From positions 1-23,208 of the forward strand of contig JAEZTF010000014.1 in NCBI GenBank assembly GCA_023443725.1: a DNA stretch of 23,208 nucleotides. Reading direction: 5' to 3'. A program made the position numbers and the translations under genes. Below the pieces are notes generated by a model. That model saw nothing but the letters and a program-made list of their open reading frames with translations, was not told the DNA's origin and ran no database searches. Positions 1 through 6,725 of this stretch are shown here, one piece after another. This DNA is from Candidatus Parcubacteria bacterium. Its GTDB lineage: Bacteria > Patescibacteriota > Microgenomatia > UBA12405. The first letter of the stretch is position 1; each line of letters opens with the position of its first letter.

Positions 1-108
1 GATGTTAATAAGGCCTATATTTGGGGAAAAAACGCAAGATTTCCAGGTCAAGAGGTATCTTTTAGCTTTCCGGTTTTTGATGAGATGGAAGTTTATTTTG
101 GCCGATAA
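1..108 (+). CDS. C-terminal end of an unidentified protein (5' end outside window)
   Basis: An open plus-strand frame enters from the left edge and ends at TAA (106-108), giving 35 residues rich in aromatic and acidic residues, ending in EMEVYFGR. I do not recognise the family. It runs convergently into the 3' end of the mtaB-like gene and overlaps it by 47 bases, which is long for a convergent pair but fits the compact layout here. The frame is short and could be chance; the non-repetitive amino-acid mix makes coding modestly more likely. Confidence 0.35.
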   Translation, partial: DVNKAYIWGKNARFPGQEVSFSFPVFDEMEVYFGR

Positions 109-1132
109 GAGAGCGAATTCCCTTAGAACGTTGAGATAATGTTTCTTTAGAAATTTTTGGAGAATTTTCAAATAAAAGACGAGCTTTGGTGTTAGGTCGA
201 GGAGAATATTTAAAAGTGTGAATTTTGGAAAAACCTATTTTTTGGCAAAGATTAAAAGTTTTTTGAAAATCTTTTTGAGATTCTGTTGGGAAACCAACGA
301 TAATATCGGTACCAAATGAAATGTTTGGTATTTTTTTTAGTTGATTGAATTTATTTTTAATATCTTTAGTTGCATGTGGACGGTTCATGAGTTTTAAAAT
401 TTTATTAGAACCTGATTGAATTGGAATGTGAAGAAAATGAGAAAGTCGATTTGGGTATCTGGAAAATAGATTAATAAACTTTTGGTTAATGCAATTTATA
501 GGGATAGATCCAAAACTAATTAACTTAATGTTAGTTTGTTTTAATAATGCTTCAATTAAATTAGAAAAGCCAAATTCGTATTGATCTAAATTAACTCCAG
601 TAATAATGATTTCTTGATAATTATTTTTTATAGTTTTATTGATCGTATCAACAGCATCATTGATAGATAAAGAATATAATTTTGGTCTTTTAAAAGGAAC
701 GATACAATAAGAACAAAATTGACTACAGCCAGATTGAACTTTTAAAAGAAAACGGTTAGTATGGCTAAATTTATCATTAATTTTTGGAGTATAAGTTGAT
801 TTTAAAGATGATAAAACAGCTTCTTTTTGATCATTGGTAATGATAGTAATATTTTTGAAGTTTTTAATTTTGTCGAAGCTGGCACAACCAGAAACATAAA
901 TTTTGGCTTTTGGATAAAGTTTTCTTAATATTTTAATTTTATTTATAGATTCTTTTTCGCCTTTTTTGGTGATAGCGCAAGTGTTAACAAAAACAATAGA
1001 TGGAGATTTTGTAGATGGAATAAATCCTTGATCAATTAAAGTTTGAGACCAAAGATTGGTTTCGGCAGCGTTGACTCGACAACCAAAATTAACGGTTAAA
1101 AAAGTTTTTTTGTTTATATTCGACCTAACCAT
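62..1132 (-). CDS. MtaB-like tRNA methylthiotransferase (radical SAM), lacking TRAM domain
   Basis: Predicted radical-SAM enzyme that adds a methylthio group to a modified adenosine at tRNA position 37. The N-terminal UPF0004-type domain has the expected cysteines, in NFGCRVNAAE, FVNTCAIT and VSGCAS, for the auxiliary iron-sulfur cluster. The radical-SAM cluster motif is CSQFCSYC (CxxxCxxC) near residue 137-144. The NFGCRVNAAE opening resembles the MtaB (t6A37) branch more than MiaB, but this is family-level judgement. At 356 residues it is shorter than the usual 430-450 and ends soon after the SAM barrel, so the C-terminal TRAM RNA-binding domain is missing. Its ATG overlaps the 3' end of tgt by 19 bases, so the two are probably co-transcribed and translationally coupled. 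Confidence 0.85.
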   Translation of the reverse strand: MVRSNINKKTFLTVNFGCRVNAAETNLWSQTLIDQGFIPSTKSPSIVFVNTCAITKKGEKESINKIKILRKLYPKAKIYVSGCASFDKIKNFKNITIITNDQKEAVLSSLKSTYTPKINDKFSHTNRFLLKVQSGCSQFCSYCIVPFKRPKLYSLSINDAVDTINKTIKNNYQEIIITGVNLDQYEFGFSNLIEALLKQTNIKLISFGSIPINCINQKFINLFSRYPNRLSHFLHIPIQSGSNKILKLMNRPHATKDIKNKFNQLKKIPNISFGTDIIVGFPTESQKDFQKTFNLCQKIGFSKIHTFKYSPRPNTKARLLFENSPKISKETLSQRSKGIRSLIGQNKLPSHQKPES

Positions 1133-2211
1133 GATTTTTTAAGTTGATTGAAAGTGTTATTTTTGAGAGCATCACGAATTTGTTGAGTGGTATTAATCAT
1201 GAAAGCAATATTGTGAATAGTCATTAGTCTATAACCTAATAATTCTTGAGTTTTAAATAAATGATGAATGTAAGCTTTGTCATATTTTTGACAAGTAGGA
1301 CAGTGGCATTTTGGATCTAAAGGAGTTTGATCCATTTTGTATTTGGCATTCATAATTTGATTTTTAAAGTTGTTTTTTAGATCAAGGTTAATATCGCCAG
1401 TGCGATGTAAAAATTGTCCACCACGGGCCATACGAGTAGGCAAAGTGCAGTCCATAGATGTAATCCCCTGTCCAAAGAAATCAAATAAATCATCAATTTC
1501 ACCAACACCTAGTAAATGAATTGGTTTTTTGGTTTTTAAAGCAATTGGTAAACAATAAGAAACAGCTTGGCGCATTTTGTCTTTTGGTTCACCGACTGAA
1601 ACACCACCAATAGCAATACCGTCAAAATCTTGAGAACAAATAAATTCAGCTGATTGTTGACGAAGATCTTTGTAATAACTGCCTTGAATTACGCCATAAA
1701 GTTTTAAATCTTGATTTAGTTTTTGATTTAAATTTTTATGTTCTACTAATGATCGAAGAGCCCAACGATGAGTGCGATCAAGAGCTTTTTGAGCATATTT
1801 TTTGGTAGCAGGATATGGAGTACATTCATCAAAGGCAATTAAATAATTGGCAGCTAAATTGTGTTGAATTTGAAGAGATTTTTCAGGGGTAAAAAAATGA
1901 AGTGAACCGTCAAGATGTGATCTAAATTCAACTCCATCTTCAGTAATTTTTACCAAATTCCCTGCCCCATTATGATCTTTAGCTAAAGAAAAAACTTGAA
2001 AACCACCAGAATCAGTAATTAATTGGCCATTCCATCGAGTAAATTGATGAAGTCCGCCTAATTTTCTAACTTCTTTATCACCAGGTCGAAGATAAAGATG
2101 ATAAGTATTACAGAAAAAAATTTCCACCCCAATAGCTTCTAGTTCTTCTGGAGAAAGTGATTTAACAGTGGCTTGAGTACCGACTGGAACAAATGTGGGT
2201 TGAGAAAGCAT
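1114..2211 (-). CDS. tgt: Queuine/preQ1 tRNA-guanine transglycosylase
   Basis: Exchanges guanine-34 in GUN anticodons for a 7-deazaguanine base. Visible motifs are TDSGGFQVFS with the general acid/base Asp67, GGVSVGEP in the base-binding loop, SMDCTLPTRMARGG with the nucleophilic Asp, and a C-terminal zinc site with CHCPTC followed by a downstream His. The 365-residue protein begins close to the first conserved block; homologues usually have some 20-35 more N-terminal residues. In-frame TAA codons lie just upstream of the ATG, so the short start is real or the upstream part is broken. A TATAAT ends 5 bases before the ATG, so the mRNA is probably leaderless. No queuosine biosynthesis gene is present here, so the base may be salvaged (inference). 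Confidence 0.93.
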   Translation of the reverse strand: MLSQPTFVPVGTQATVKSLSPEELEAIGVEIFFCNTYHLYLRPGDKEVRKLGGLHQFTRWNGQLITDSGGFQVFSLAKDHNGAGNLVKITEDGVEFRSHLDGSLHFFTPEKSLQIQHNLAANYLIAFDECTPYPATKKYAQKALDRTHRWALRSLVEHKNLNQKLNQDLKLYGVIQGSYYKDLRQQSAEFICSQDFDGIAIGGVSVGEPKDKMRQAVSYCLPIALKTKKPIHLLGVGEIDDLFDFFGQGITSMDCTLPTRMARGGQFLHRTGDINLDLKNNFKNQIMNAKYKMDQTPLDPKCHCPTCQKYDKAYIHHLFKTQELLGYRLMTIHNIAFMINTTQQIRDALKNNTFNQLKKSWLGRI

Positions 2212-2216
2212 GGGTT

Positions 2217-2222
2217 ATTATA
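2217..2222 (-). promoter_or_regulatory. -10 box of tgt, leaderless start
   Basis: A perfect TATAAT on the minus strand ends 5 bases before the tgt ATG. Transcription would start at or within a base or two of the start codon, and no Shine-Dalgarno is present. No convincing -35 box is visible. Confidence 0.55.
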
Positions 2223-2265
2223 GCAAAAGGAATTATAAACTGTGTTTTTTTTTGATAATATTTTG

Positions 2266-2271
2266 TATAAT
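2266..2271 (+). promoter_or_regulatory. -10 box of the Leu-Pro-Gly tRNA cluster
   Basis: TATAAT lies 13 bases before the mature 5' end of tRNA-Leu(TAA). The predicted start is about 2278, leaving a leader of only a few bases. The -35 region is T-rich and not clear. Confidence 0.5.
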
Positions 2272-2284
2272 AACGCTACTGTTT

Positions 2285-2369
2285 GCCGCAGTGGTGAAAC
2301 TGGTATACACGCAAGACTTAAAATCTTGTGCTCTCAACAAGCGTGTGGGTTCGATTCCCGCCTGCGGCA
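2285..2369 (+). tRNA. tRNA-Leu (anticodon TAA)
   Basis: Acceptor stem GCCGCAG pairs perfectly with CTGCGGC (2362-2368), and A2369 is the discriminator. The anticodon stem CAAGA/TCTTG encloses the loop CTTAAAA, giving anticodon TAA. A long variable arm, typical of class II tRNA, precedes the T arm with TTCGATT. CCA is not encoded. Confidence 0.97.
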
Positions 2370-2397
2370 CTTAAAAAAGATCTTTTAAAAATTAAAA

Positions 2398-2471
2398 CGG
2401 GGATTGGCGCAATTGGCTAGCGCGCATGGTTTGGGACCATGAGGTTGCAGGTTCGAATCCTGTATCCCCGA
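2398..2471 (+). tRNA. tRNA-Pro (anticodon TGG)
   Basis: Acceptor stem CGGGGAT pairs with ATCCCCG (2464-2470), with A2471 as discriminator. The anticodon stem CATGG/CCATG encloses TTTGGGA, giving TGG. The T loop TTCGAAT is canonical. No CCA is encoded. Confidence 0.97.
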
Positions 2472-2502
2472 CAAGTTTGCTAAAATAGATTACTTTAAAA
2501 AT

Positions 2503-2573
2503 GCGGGTATAGTTTAGTGGTAGAACGAAAGATTTCCAATCTCTCGGCAGGGGTCCGATTCCCCTTACCCGCT
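2503..2573 (+). tRNA. tRNA-Gly (anticodon TCC), T loop with C55
   Basis: Acceptor stem GCGGGTA pairs with TACCCGC (2566-2572), with discriminator T2573. The anticodon loop TTTCCAA gives TCC; the stem AAAGA/TCTCT has one A-C mismatch. The T loop is TCCGATT rather than TTCGATT, so the position normally converted to pseudouridine-55 is a cytidine. It ends 10 bases before the aldo/keto reductase ATG, so that gene may share its transcript. Confidence 0.93.
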
Positions 2574-2583
2574 CAGAGAAGTT

Positions 2584-3498
2584 ATGTTGAACATTACTTT
2601 TAATAATAGAAGAAAAATACCAGCTTTGGGTTTGGGAACTTGGAAATCCGAAAAAGGTAAAGTAGCTCAGGTAATTGAAAAAGCAATTGTAGATTTTGAT
2701 TATCGACATATTGATTGTGCTAGTGTTTATGGAAATGAAAAAGAAATTGGCAGAGCGTTTAAAAAGGTTTTTTCTTCAAAAAAAGTTTCTAGAAATGATT
2801 TGTTTATTACTAGTAAACTTTGGAATACTAAACATCATCCAGATAATGTTGAAAAAGCTTGTAATCAAACATTAAATGATTTGCAGATAGATTATCTTGA
2901 TTTGTATTTGATGCATTGGGGAATTGCTTTTGCTCCTGGAAGTAGCTTAGAACCAATAGATAAAAATGGAATGGTAAAAACAGAGTCTGTTTCAATTAAG
3001 GAGACTTGGCAGGCTATGGAAAAATTAGTAGAAAATGGATTAGTAAAAAGTATCGGTGTTTCAAATTTTACCGTAATGATGATTATAGATTTACTTAGTT
3101 ATGCCAAAATTAAACCAGTCATTAATCAAGTTGAGGTTCACCCTTATAATAGTCAACAAGAGTTGGTAGATTTTTGTCATAAACAAGGAATTCAAGTCAC
3201 GGCATATTCTCCTTTAGGTTCTTCTGATTTAAATAGCCAAAGACCAATAGAAGATAAAACGATAATTGAAATAGCTAATCATTACAAAAAAACACCAGCA
3301 CAAATTTTAATTAGGTGGTCATTGCAAAGAGATTTGGTAGTAATTCCAAAAAGTACTAATTTTGATCGTTTGGCTGAAAATATTGATGTTTTTGACTTTG
3401 AATTATCTAAAAAAGATATGGAAAAAATAAATAAACTAAACAAAGATTATAGATTTGTTGATCCGGCAAAATGGTGGGGTTTTTCTTATTTCAAATAA
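2584..3498 (+). CDS. Aldo/keto reductase family oxidoreductase
   Basis: Predicted NADPH-dependent reductase of carbonyl compounds, a soluble (beta/alpha)8 barrel. The catalytic tetrad is complete: Asp44 and Tyr49 in HIDCASVYGNEKEIG, Lys78 in TSKLWN and His111 in YLMHWG. The family signatures GVSNF, NQVEVHPY and the C-terminal cofactor loop VIPKST are present, and 304 residues is full length. The substrate cannot be read from the sequence. The ATG lies just after tRNA-Gly(TCC) with only a weak purine run (AGAGAAG) before it and no separate promoter, so read-through from the tRNA transcript is plausible. The neighbouring dehydrogenase gene follows on the same strand, suggesting a small redox pair. 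Confidence 0.92.
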   Translation: MLNITFNNRRKIPALGLGTWKSEKGKVAQVIEKAIVDFDYRHIDCASVYGNEKEIGRAFKKVFSSKKVSRNDLFITSKLWNTKHHPDNVEKACNQTLNDLQIDYLDLYLMHWGIAFAPGSSLEPIDKNGMVKTESVSIKETWQAMEKLVENGLVKSIGVSNFTVMMIIDLLSYAKIKPVINQVEVHPYNSQQELVDFCHKQGIQVTAYSPLGSSDLNSQRPIEDKTIIEIANHYKKTPAQILIRWSLQRDLVVIPKSTNFDRLAENIDVFDFELSKKDMEKINKLNKDYRFVDPAKWWGFSYFK

Positions 3499-3502
3499 AA
3501 TT

Positions 3503-3541
3503 ATGAAAGGAAGACCTAATAATTCACGACAAAATTTATGA
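3503..3541 (+). CDS. Possible 12-codon coupling ORF before the dehydrogenase
   Basis: An ATG followed by AAAGGA opens a 12-residue frame, MKGRPNNSRQNL, whose TGA overlaps the ATG of the next gene as ATGA. The main gene lacks a Shine-Dalgarno at normal distance, so translation of this mini-ORF could deliver ribosomes to it. It could equally be a chance frame in AT-rich DNA. Confidence 0.2.
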   Translation: MKGRPNNSRQNL

Positions 3542-4536
3542 AAATAAAATGCGCTAGAATACACGAATTTGGTAAACCATTAATAATTGAAAATATTGAT
3601 ATTGAAACACCTTCATCAAAAAGTGTGACAGTTAAGGTTAATTTTTCAGGAATTAATTTTTATGAGAAATTGTTAATTGAAGGGAAATATCCTACTTCTG
3701 CTAATTTACCTTTGACTATTGGAGGTGAATTTTCAGGAGAAGTGTTACAAGTTGGTGAAAATGTAAAAGATTTTAAAGTTGGTGATAGAGTTTTTTCTTT
3801 GGCTTTGAGTGGTAAAGGAACTAGTGGTGGTTTTGCTGATATTGCAGTAATTGAAGAAAAATGTTTATATCATTTGCCTGATGAAATTACTTTTGAACAA
3901 GGAGCGGCTATACCAATGATTTTTTTTACAGCATATTCAATGTTGTCTGAAAAAGTTAATATGAAAGATGGTTTGACTGTATTAATACATAGCGTGGCAG
4001 GTGGGGTTGGAAGTACTTTAGCTAAATTAATAAAAGCTATGTATCCAAATTCAATTATTATTGGAACCTACTCAAGTATTGAAAAAGAAAAAATAATTAA
4101 AGATTTGAAAATTGATGTTCCAATTTGTAGTGAAAATGTTGATTTAATAACAGAGATAAATAATAAATTTCCACAAGGCATAGATGTAATTTTTGATCCA
4201 GTCGGACAAAATATGGTGTCAGAGCATTTAAGTTTAATTAAACCATTAAATGGCATTTGGTGTACTTATGGAGCATATAGCGGACCAATTATTGAAGAAA
4301 ATTTAGTAGGAAAATTGAGAAGTAAAAATGCTACTTTAGCTGGTTTTTTAATGTGGCCTTTAATTGAAAATAAAAAATGGTGTGAAAATAAGTTTAAAGA
4401 AATTTTTAAATTGATTAAACAAAATAGAATAGAAGCACAGATCGATAAAATATTTCCTTTGGAAGAAATTAATCAAGCTTTTAATAGAATGTCGGACAGA
4501 AAAAATTTAGGGAAAATATTAATAAAGTGTAATTAA
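3538..4536 (+). CDS. Quinone oxidoreductase-like zinc-independent medium-chain dehydrogenase
   Basis: Member of the MDR superfamily, quinone-oxidoreductase branch, likely NADPH-dependent and cytosolic. The N-terminal GroES-like domain has the expected SGINFYEKLLIEGKYP and GGEFSGEVLQVGENV segments. The Rossmann part carries HSVAGGVGSTLAKL as the nucleotide-binding turn, followed by FDPVG near the middle of the C-terminal half. The structural-zinc cysteine cluster of classical alcohol dehydrogenases is absent. Full length at 332 residues. The ATG overlaps the stop of a 12-codon frame. It converges with the guanylate-kinase-like gene, with only 11 bases between stops and no obvious terminator. 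Confidence 0.88.
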   Translation: MKIKCARIHEFGKPLIIENIDIETPSSKSVTVKVNFSGINFYEKLLIEGKYPTSANLPLTIGGEFSGEVLQVGENVKDFKVGDRVFSLALSGKGTSGGFADIAVIEEKCLYHLPDEITFEQGAAIPMIFFTAYSMLSEKVNMKDGLTVLIHSVAGGVGSTLAKLIKAMYPNSIIIGTYSSIEKEKIIKDLKIDVPICSENVDLITEINNKFPQGIDVIFDPVGQNMVSEHLSLIKPLNGIWCTYGAYSGPIIEENLVGKLRSKNATLAGFLMWPLIENKKWCENKFKEIFKLIKQNRIEAQIDKIFPLEEINQAFNRMSDRKNLGKILIKCN

Positions 4537-4547
4537 TAGACTTTTAT

Positions 4548-5447
4548 TTAGATAGAATCGTGAAAGGAAAGGATGGCTTCGATGTCTTTCGATTTTTTTA
4601 ATTTTGGATCGATGGTAAATTCATTTGGAAAACTAGGAAAATCAGGAAAATCCAAAATTTCTGATATTTGATTGATAATTGCTTTTGCAGTGAGAGTAAG
4701 AAACTTTTTATCTTCGCGAATTCGATTTGTAATGATAAGATCAGCTTTTTTAGGAGCTTTTTTAATTTCCCAACCAGTTTTAGCCAGACGAACATCAATA
4801 TCTTCATTAGGTCTTTTTTCAAATAACCATTTTTGATAATTAAGAAAATCCATATCTGGAAGTACAAAAACTTTAAGAATAAGAGTTTGACTTTGATTGA
4901 TAGTATTTAAATATTTTTCAGTTTTTGACCAACCACTCATTTCAATTTGTGAATAAACAACGGGAGAATCACCGGTAAGAGCCTCATCTAAGCTTTTTTT
5001 TGGCAAGCCATAAAAATGTTCACCTCTTTTAATATATTCTAAAAATTCTTGATTTTTAATTGACATTCGAAAAGATTTGGAACTTTCAAAAAAGAAATAA
5101 TCTTTTCCCTCTACTTCCCCTTCTCTGTGTGGTCTAGAGGTACCCGTGACAGTTTTTTTAAATAAATTTGGAGCTAAAGTTTCGATTTCTTCTCTAATAG
5201 TATCTTTACCTCCTGCAGTAACACCAGAAAATAAAAGAACTACTTTATTATATTTTTGTTTAAATTTTTTAGATCTAGCCTTGGGAGATGTCCAAATACC
5301 AAATTTTTCTAATGAAATTGAAAATTTTTTATATTCAGAAATTATCTCTTTGAGTTGATGAGGTAAAAGTTTGGGATTTTTTTGTTGTAATAACTCAATA
5401 ATGTTCTTACCGGACTCAATATCTTTACGACTTAAATTAGATTTCAT
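4548..5447 (-). CDS. Guanylate kinase-like protein with N-terminal helical extension
   Basis: The frame is open to 5579, but the first 44 codons of that longer version are antisense to tRNA-Leu(CAG). I place the start at the ATG at 5447, preceded at 5 bases by a minus-strand TAAAAT, giving 299 residues. The P-loop is SGVTAGGKDT (about residues 74-83), and the guanylate-kinase GMP-binding signature follows in TSRPHREGEVEGKDYFFF (about 107-125). The kinase core is about 200 residues; the first ~68 are a charged, helical-looking extension not usual in Gmk. It may phosphorylate GMP or be a divergent homologue with another nucleotide substrate. No other gmk candidate is in the window. Confidence 0.75.
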   Translation of the reverse strand: MKSNLSRKDIESGKNIIELLQQKNPKLLPHQLKEIISEYKKFSISLEKFGIWTSPKARSKKFKQKYNKVVLLFSGVTAGGKDTIREEIETLAPNLFKKTVTGTSRPHREGEVEGKDYFFFESSKSFRMSIKNQEFLEYIKRGEHFYGLPKKSLDEALTGDSPVVYSQIEMSGWSKTEKYLNTINQSQTLILKVFVLPDMDFLNYQKWLFEKRPNEDIDVRLAKTGWEIKKAPKKADLIITNRIREDKKFLTLTAKAIINQISEILDFPDFPSFPNEFTIDPKLKKSKDIEAILSFHDSI

Positions 5448-5452
5448 ATGTG

Positions 5453-5458
5453 ATTTTA
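5453..5458 (-). promoter_or_regulatory. -10 box of the guanylate kinase-like gene
   Basis: Minus-strand TAAAAT ends 5 bases before the chosen ATG, the same spacing as at tgt and holA. It supports the shorter start and a leaderless mRNA. It overlaps the divergent tRNA promoter. Confidence 0.4.
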
Positions 5459-5486
5459 CAATTAAATGGCTATAAAATGGTAAAAT
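5455..5486 (+). promoter_or_regulatory. Promoter of tRNA-Leu(CAG)
   Basis: An extended -10, TGGTAAAAT (-10 hexamer at 5481-5486), lies 10 bases before the tRNA. TTTACA at 5455-5460 may act as -35, although the 20-base spacing is long. Confidence 0.4.
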
Positions 5487-5496
5487 ATTTAGATTT

Positions 5497-5578
5497 GCCA
5501 AGGTGTTGAAATTGGTAGACAAGCATCGCTCAGAACGGTGTGTCGCAAGACGTGTGGGTTCAAATCCCGCCCTTGGCA
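5497..5578 (+). tRNA. tRNA-Leu (anticodon CAG)
   Basis: Acceptor stem GCCAAGG pairs with CCTTGGC (5571-5577), with A5578 as discriminator. The anticodon stem CATCG/CGGTG (one T-G pair) encloses CTCAGAA, giving CAG. The variable arm is long, as expected for Leu, and the T loop is TTCAAAT. No CCA is encoded. Confidence 0.95.
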
Positions 5579-5579
5579 C

Positions 5580-5630
5580 TTGATATTAACTTTTATATAG
5601 GATAAAATTTCGAACTTATCGAAAGATAGG
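5580..5630 (+). promoter_or_regulatory. Promoter and 5'-end hairpin of the 189-residue orphan gene
   Basis: TTGATA (5580-5585) and TAAAAT (5603-5608) are separated by exactly 17 bases, predicting a start near 5615. At that point the transcript would begin with CTTATC-GAAA-GATAGG (5615-5630), a 6-bp hairpin with a GNRA tetraloop. A hairpin at the very 5' end often protects an mRNA from decay (known principle; applied here by inference). Confidence 0.55.
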
Positions 5631-5668
5631 TCATACATTTAAATATAAACGAAAGGAAACTATGGATA

Positions 5669-6238
5669 ATGGTTATTCAAGCTAAGTTTTTTTCTGATGA
5701 CAAACAAGAACAAAAGAATTTTTTAGCAAAGTTGGCTACATGGAGAGAAAGGCATGGCAGAAAAGCCATAAGAACGGTGCGCTTAAAATCTTTAATAATC
5801 ATCACTTTGCCAAAATATCACCACGAAGAGTTTCGTTTAATCGAGCCACTCTTTGGCTTACCTTTGTGTTTGGTGTGCGAAGAATGTGTCGACAATGACG
5901 AAGCAAATGTGGTTTGTGATGATTTCGGTCGAAGTCTTTTGCCTGTTTGGTGTAATACAAATAGTACCGTGAATGCGAAGTTCTCTTGTGACATCAAAAA
6001 ATCATTTATCACCGTTCGAGCCAAGAAAAAGAAAGATTCTATTACAATTCTTATGCATAAAGTCAGTGTTCGAAAAAAAGAAAATAGTTTCTATATCGAA
6101 AAAAAACTGTTGATGGCTACTCCTAAAGACAGATTTTTCGGTATGCCTGACTACAACCTTTATTATGATGCAGCCAAAGCAGCTGTTGAAAAATTGGAAG
6201 GTAGAAAAATGTTTCCTTGTTTTATCAGAGAAAAGTAA
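5669..6238 (+). CDS. Orphan protein of unknown function, 189 residues
   Basis: I do not recognise this protein. It is soluble and basic, with no signal peptide or membrane segment. The centre holds a cysteine cluster, CLVCEEC, followed by VVCDD and VWCN, which could bind metal but matches no zinc-finger spacing I know. A lysine-rich stretch (RAKKKKDS) follows. AAAGGA at 5652-5657 is 11 bases before the chosen ATG; a nearer ATG at 5662 gives only a 7-codon frame. The coding sequence is visibly less AT-rich than its neighbours. The gene stands alone between tRNA-Leu(CAG) and the five-tRNA cluster, with its own promoter and a strong terminator, like the genes at 10788 and 15116. Confidence 0.75.
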   Translation: MVIQAKFFSDDKQEQKNFLAKLATWRERHGRKAIRTVRLKSLIIITLPKYHHEEFRLIEPLFGLPLCLVCEECVDNDEANVVCDDFGRSLLPVWCNTNSTVNAKFSCDIKKSFITVRAKKKKDSITILMHKVSVRKKENSFYIEKKLLMATPKDRFFGMPDYNLYYDAAKAAVEKLEGRKMFPCFIREK

Positions 6239-6256
6239 CAACAATGTATGTTGTAG

Positions 6257-6304
6257 CCCCAGATGTTAATATTTTAATAGGTTAACATCTGGGGTTTTCT
6301 TTTG
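6257..6304 (+). terminator. Intrinsic terminator of the orphan gene
   Basis: A perfect 13-bp inverted repeat, CCCCAGATGTTAA (6257-6269) and TTAACATCTGGGG (6282-6294), with a 12-base loop is followed by TTTTCTTTT. Confidence 0.9.
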
Positions 6305-6311
6305 ATATAAT
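6282..6311 (+). promoter_or_regulatory. Promoter of the Phe-Gly-Val-Leu-Gln tRNA cluster
   Basis: TATAAT at 6306-6311 lies 15 bases before tRNA-Phe. The best -35 candidate, TTAACA at 6282-6287 with 18-base spacing, sits inside the 3' arm of the preceding terminator. Confidence 0.5.
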
Positions 6312-6326
6312 AAAGCCACTTTGTTA

Positions 6327-6399
6327 GCCGAAGTAGCCAAGATGGTCACGGCACTGGTCTGAAAAACCTGGGATGTCAGTTCGAGTCTGACCTTCGGCA
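6327..6399 (+). tRNA. tRNA-Phe (anticodon GAA)
   Basis: Acceptor stem GCCGAAG pairs with CTTCGGC (6392-6398), discriminator A6399. The anticodon loop CTGAAAA gives GAA; the stem CTGGT/ACCTG has a T-T mismatch. The T loop is TTCGAGT. First gene of a five-tRNA cluster. Confidence 0.94.
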
Positions 6400-6403
6400 C
6401 AAT

Positions 6404-6476
6404 GCGGGAATAGCTCAATTGGTGGAGCGTCTCCTTGCCAAGGAGAAGGTCGCGGGTTCGAATCCCGTTTCCCGCT
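6404..6476 (+). tRNA. tRNA-Gly (anticodon GCC)
   Basis: Acceptor stem GCGGGAA pairs with TTCCCGC (6469-6475), with discriminator T6476. The anticodon stem TCTCC/GGAGA encloses TTGCCAA, giving GCC. Canonical T loop TTCGAAT. Confidence 0.97.
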
Positions 6477-6489
6477 CATTTTTTATTTG

Positions 6490-6562
6490 GGCCGTTTAGC
6501 TCAGTTGGTAGAGCGCTTCGTTTACATCGAAGATGTCGGGGGTCCGAGTCCCTCAGCGGCCA
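6490..6562 (+). tRNA. tRNA-Val (anticodon TAC), T loop with C55
   Basis: Acceptor stem GGCCGTT pairs with AGCGGCC (6555-6561), including one T-G pair, with discriminator A6562. The anticodon stem CTTCG/CGAAG encloses TTTACAT, giving TAC. The T loop is TCCGAGT, so position 55 is C instead of U, as in tRNA-Gly(TCC). Confidence 0.95.
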
Positions 6563-6582
6563 CCGATTACTTTAAAAATTTA

Positions 6583-6664
6583 GCCGATGTGGTGAAATTG
6601 GTATACACGTACGCTTGAGGTGCGTATGCCGAAAGGTGTGGGGGTTCAAGTCCCTCCATCGGCA
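6583..6664 (+). tRNA. tRNA-Leu (anticodon GAG)
   Basis: Acceptor stem GCCGATG pairs with CATCGGC (6657-6663), with discriminator A6664. The anticodon stem TACGC/GCGTA encloses TTGAGGT, giving GAG. It has a class II variable arm and T loop TTCAAGT. Confidence 0.96.
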
Positions 6665-6672
6665 CTTTTTAC

Positions 6673-6704
6673 TGCCCTGTCGTCCCTCTCTGGGGACTAA
6701 GGGC
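6673..6704 (+). repeat. tRNA-Gln 5'-end duplicate folded as a mini-hairpin
   Basis: The first 12 bases of tRNA-Gln (TGCCCTGTCGTC, 6726-6737) occur 53 bases upstream at 6673-6684. The copy does not continue as a tRNA. It folds as GCCCT/AGGGC (outer) around GTCCC/GGGAC (inner), ending in a sequence like a shrunken acceptor stem. A second hairpin, GCATTGA/TCAATGC (6708-6728), follows and runs into the tRNA-Gln 5' end. This may be the remnant of a tRNA copy or a processing signal. Confidence 0.5.
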
Positions 6705-6725
6705 CAAGCATTGAATTTTTATCAA

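Noticed and set aside
2392..2709. Minus-strand frame of 105 codons across the tRNA-Pro/tRNA-Gly region
   Set aside because: Its apparent protein motifs (GDTGFEPATSWS-like) are antisense tRNA, a familiar annotation artefact; it also overlaps the aldo/keto reductase.
5448..5579. N-terminal 44 codons extending the guanylate kinase-like frame
   Set aside because: They are antisense to tRNA-Leu(CAG) and upstream of a -10 box; the ATG at 5447 fits the family better.
5662..5685. Seven-codon ORF (MDNGYSS) with closer Shine-Dalgarno before the 189-residue gene
   Set aside because: Spacing of only 4 bases is poor, and the ATG at 5669 has the 9-11 base spacing seen in the two sister genes.
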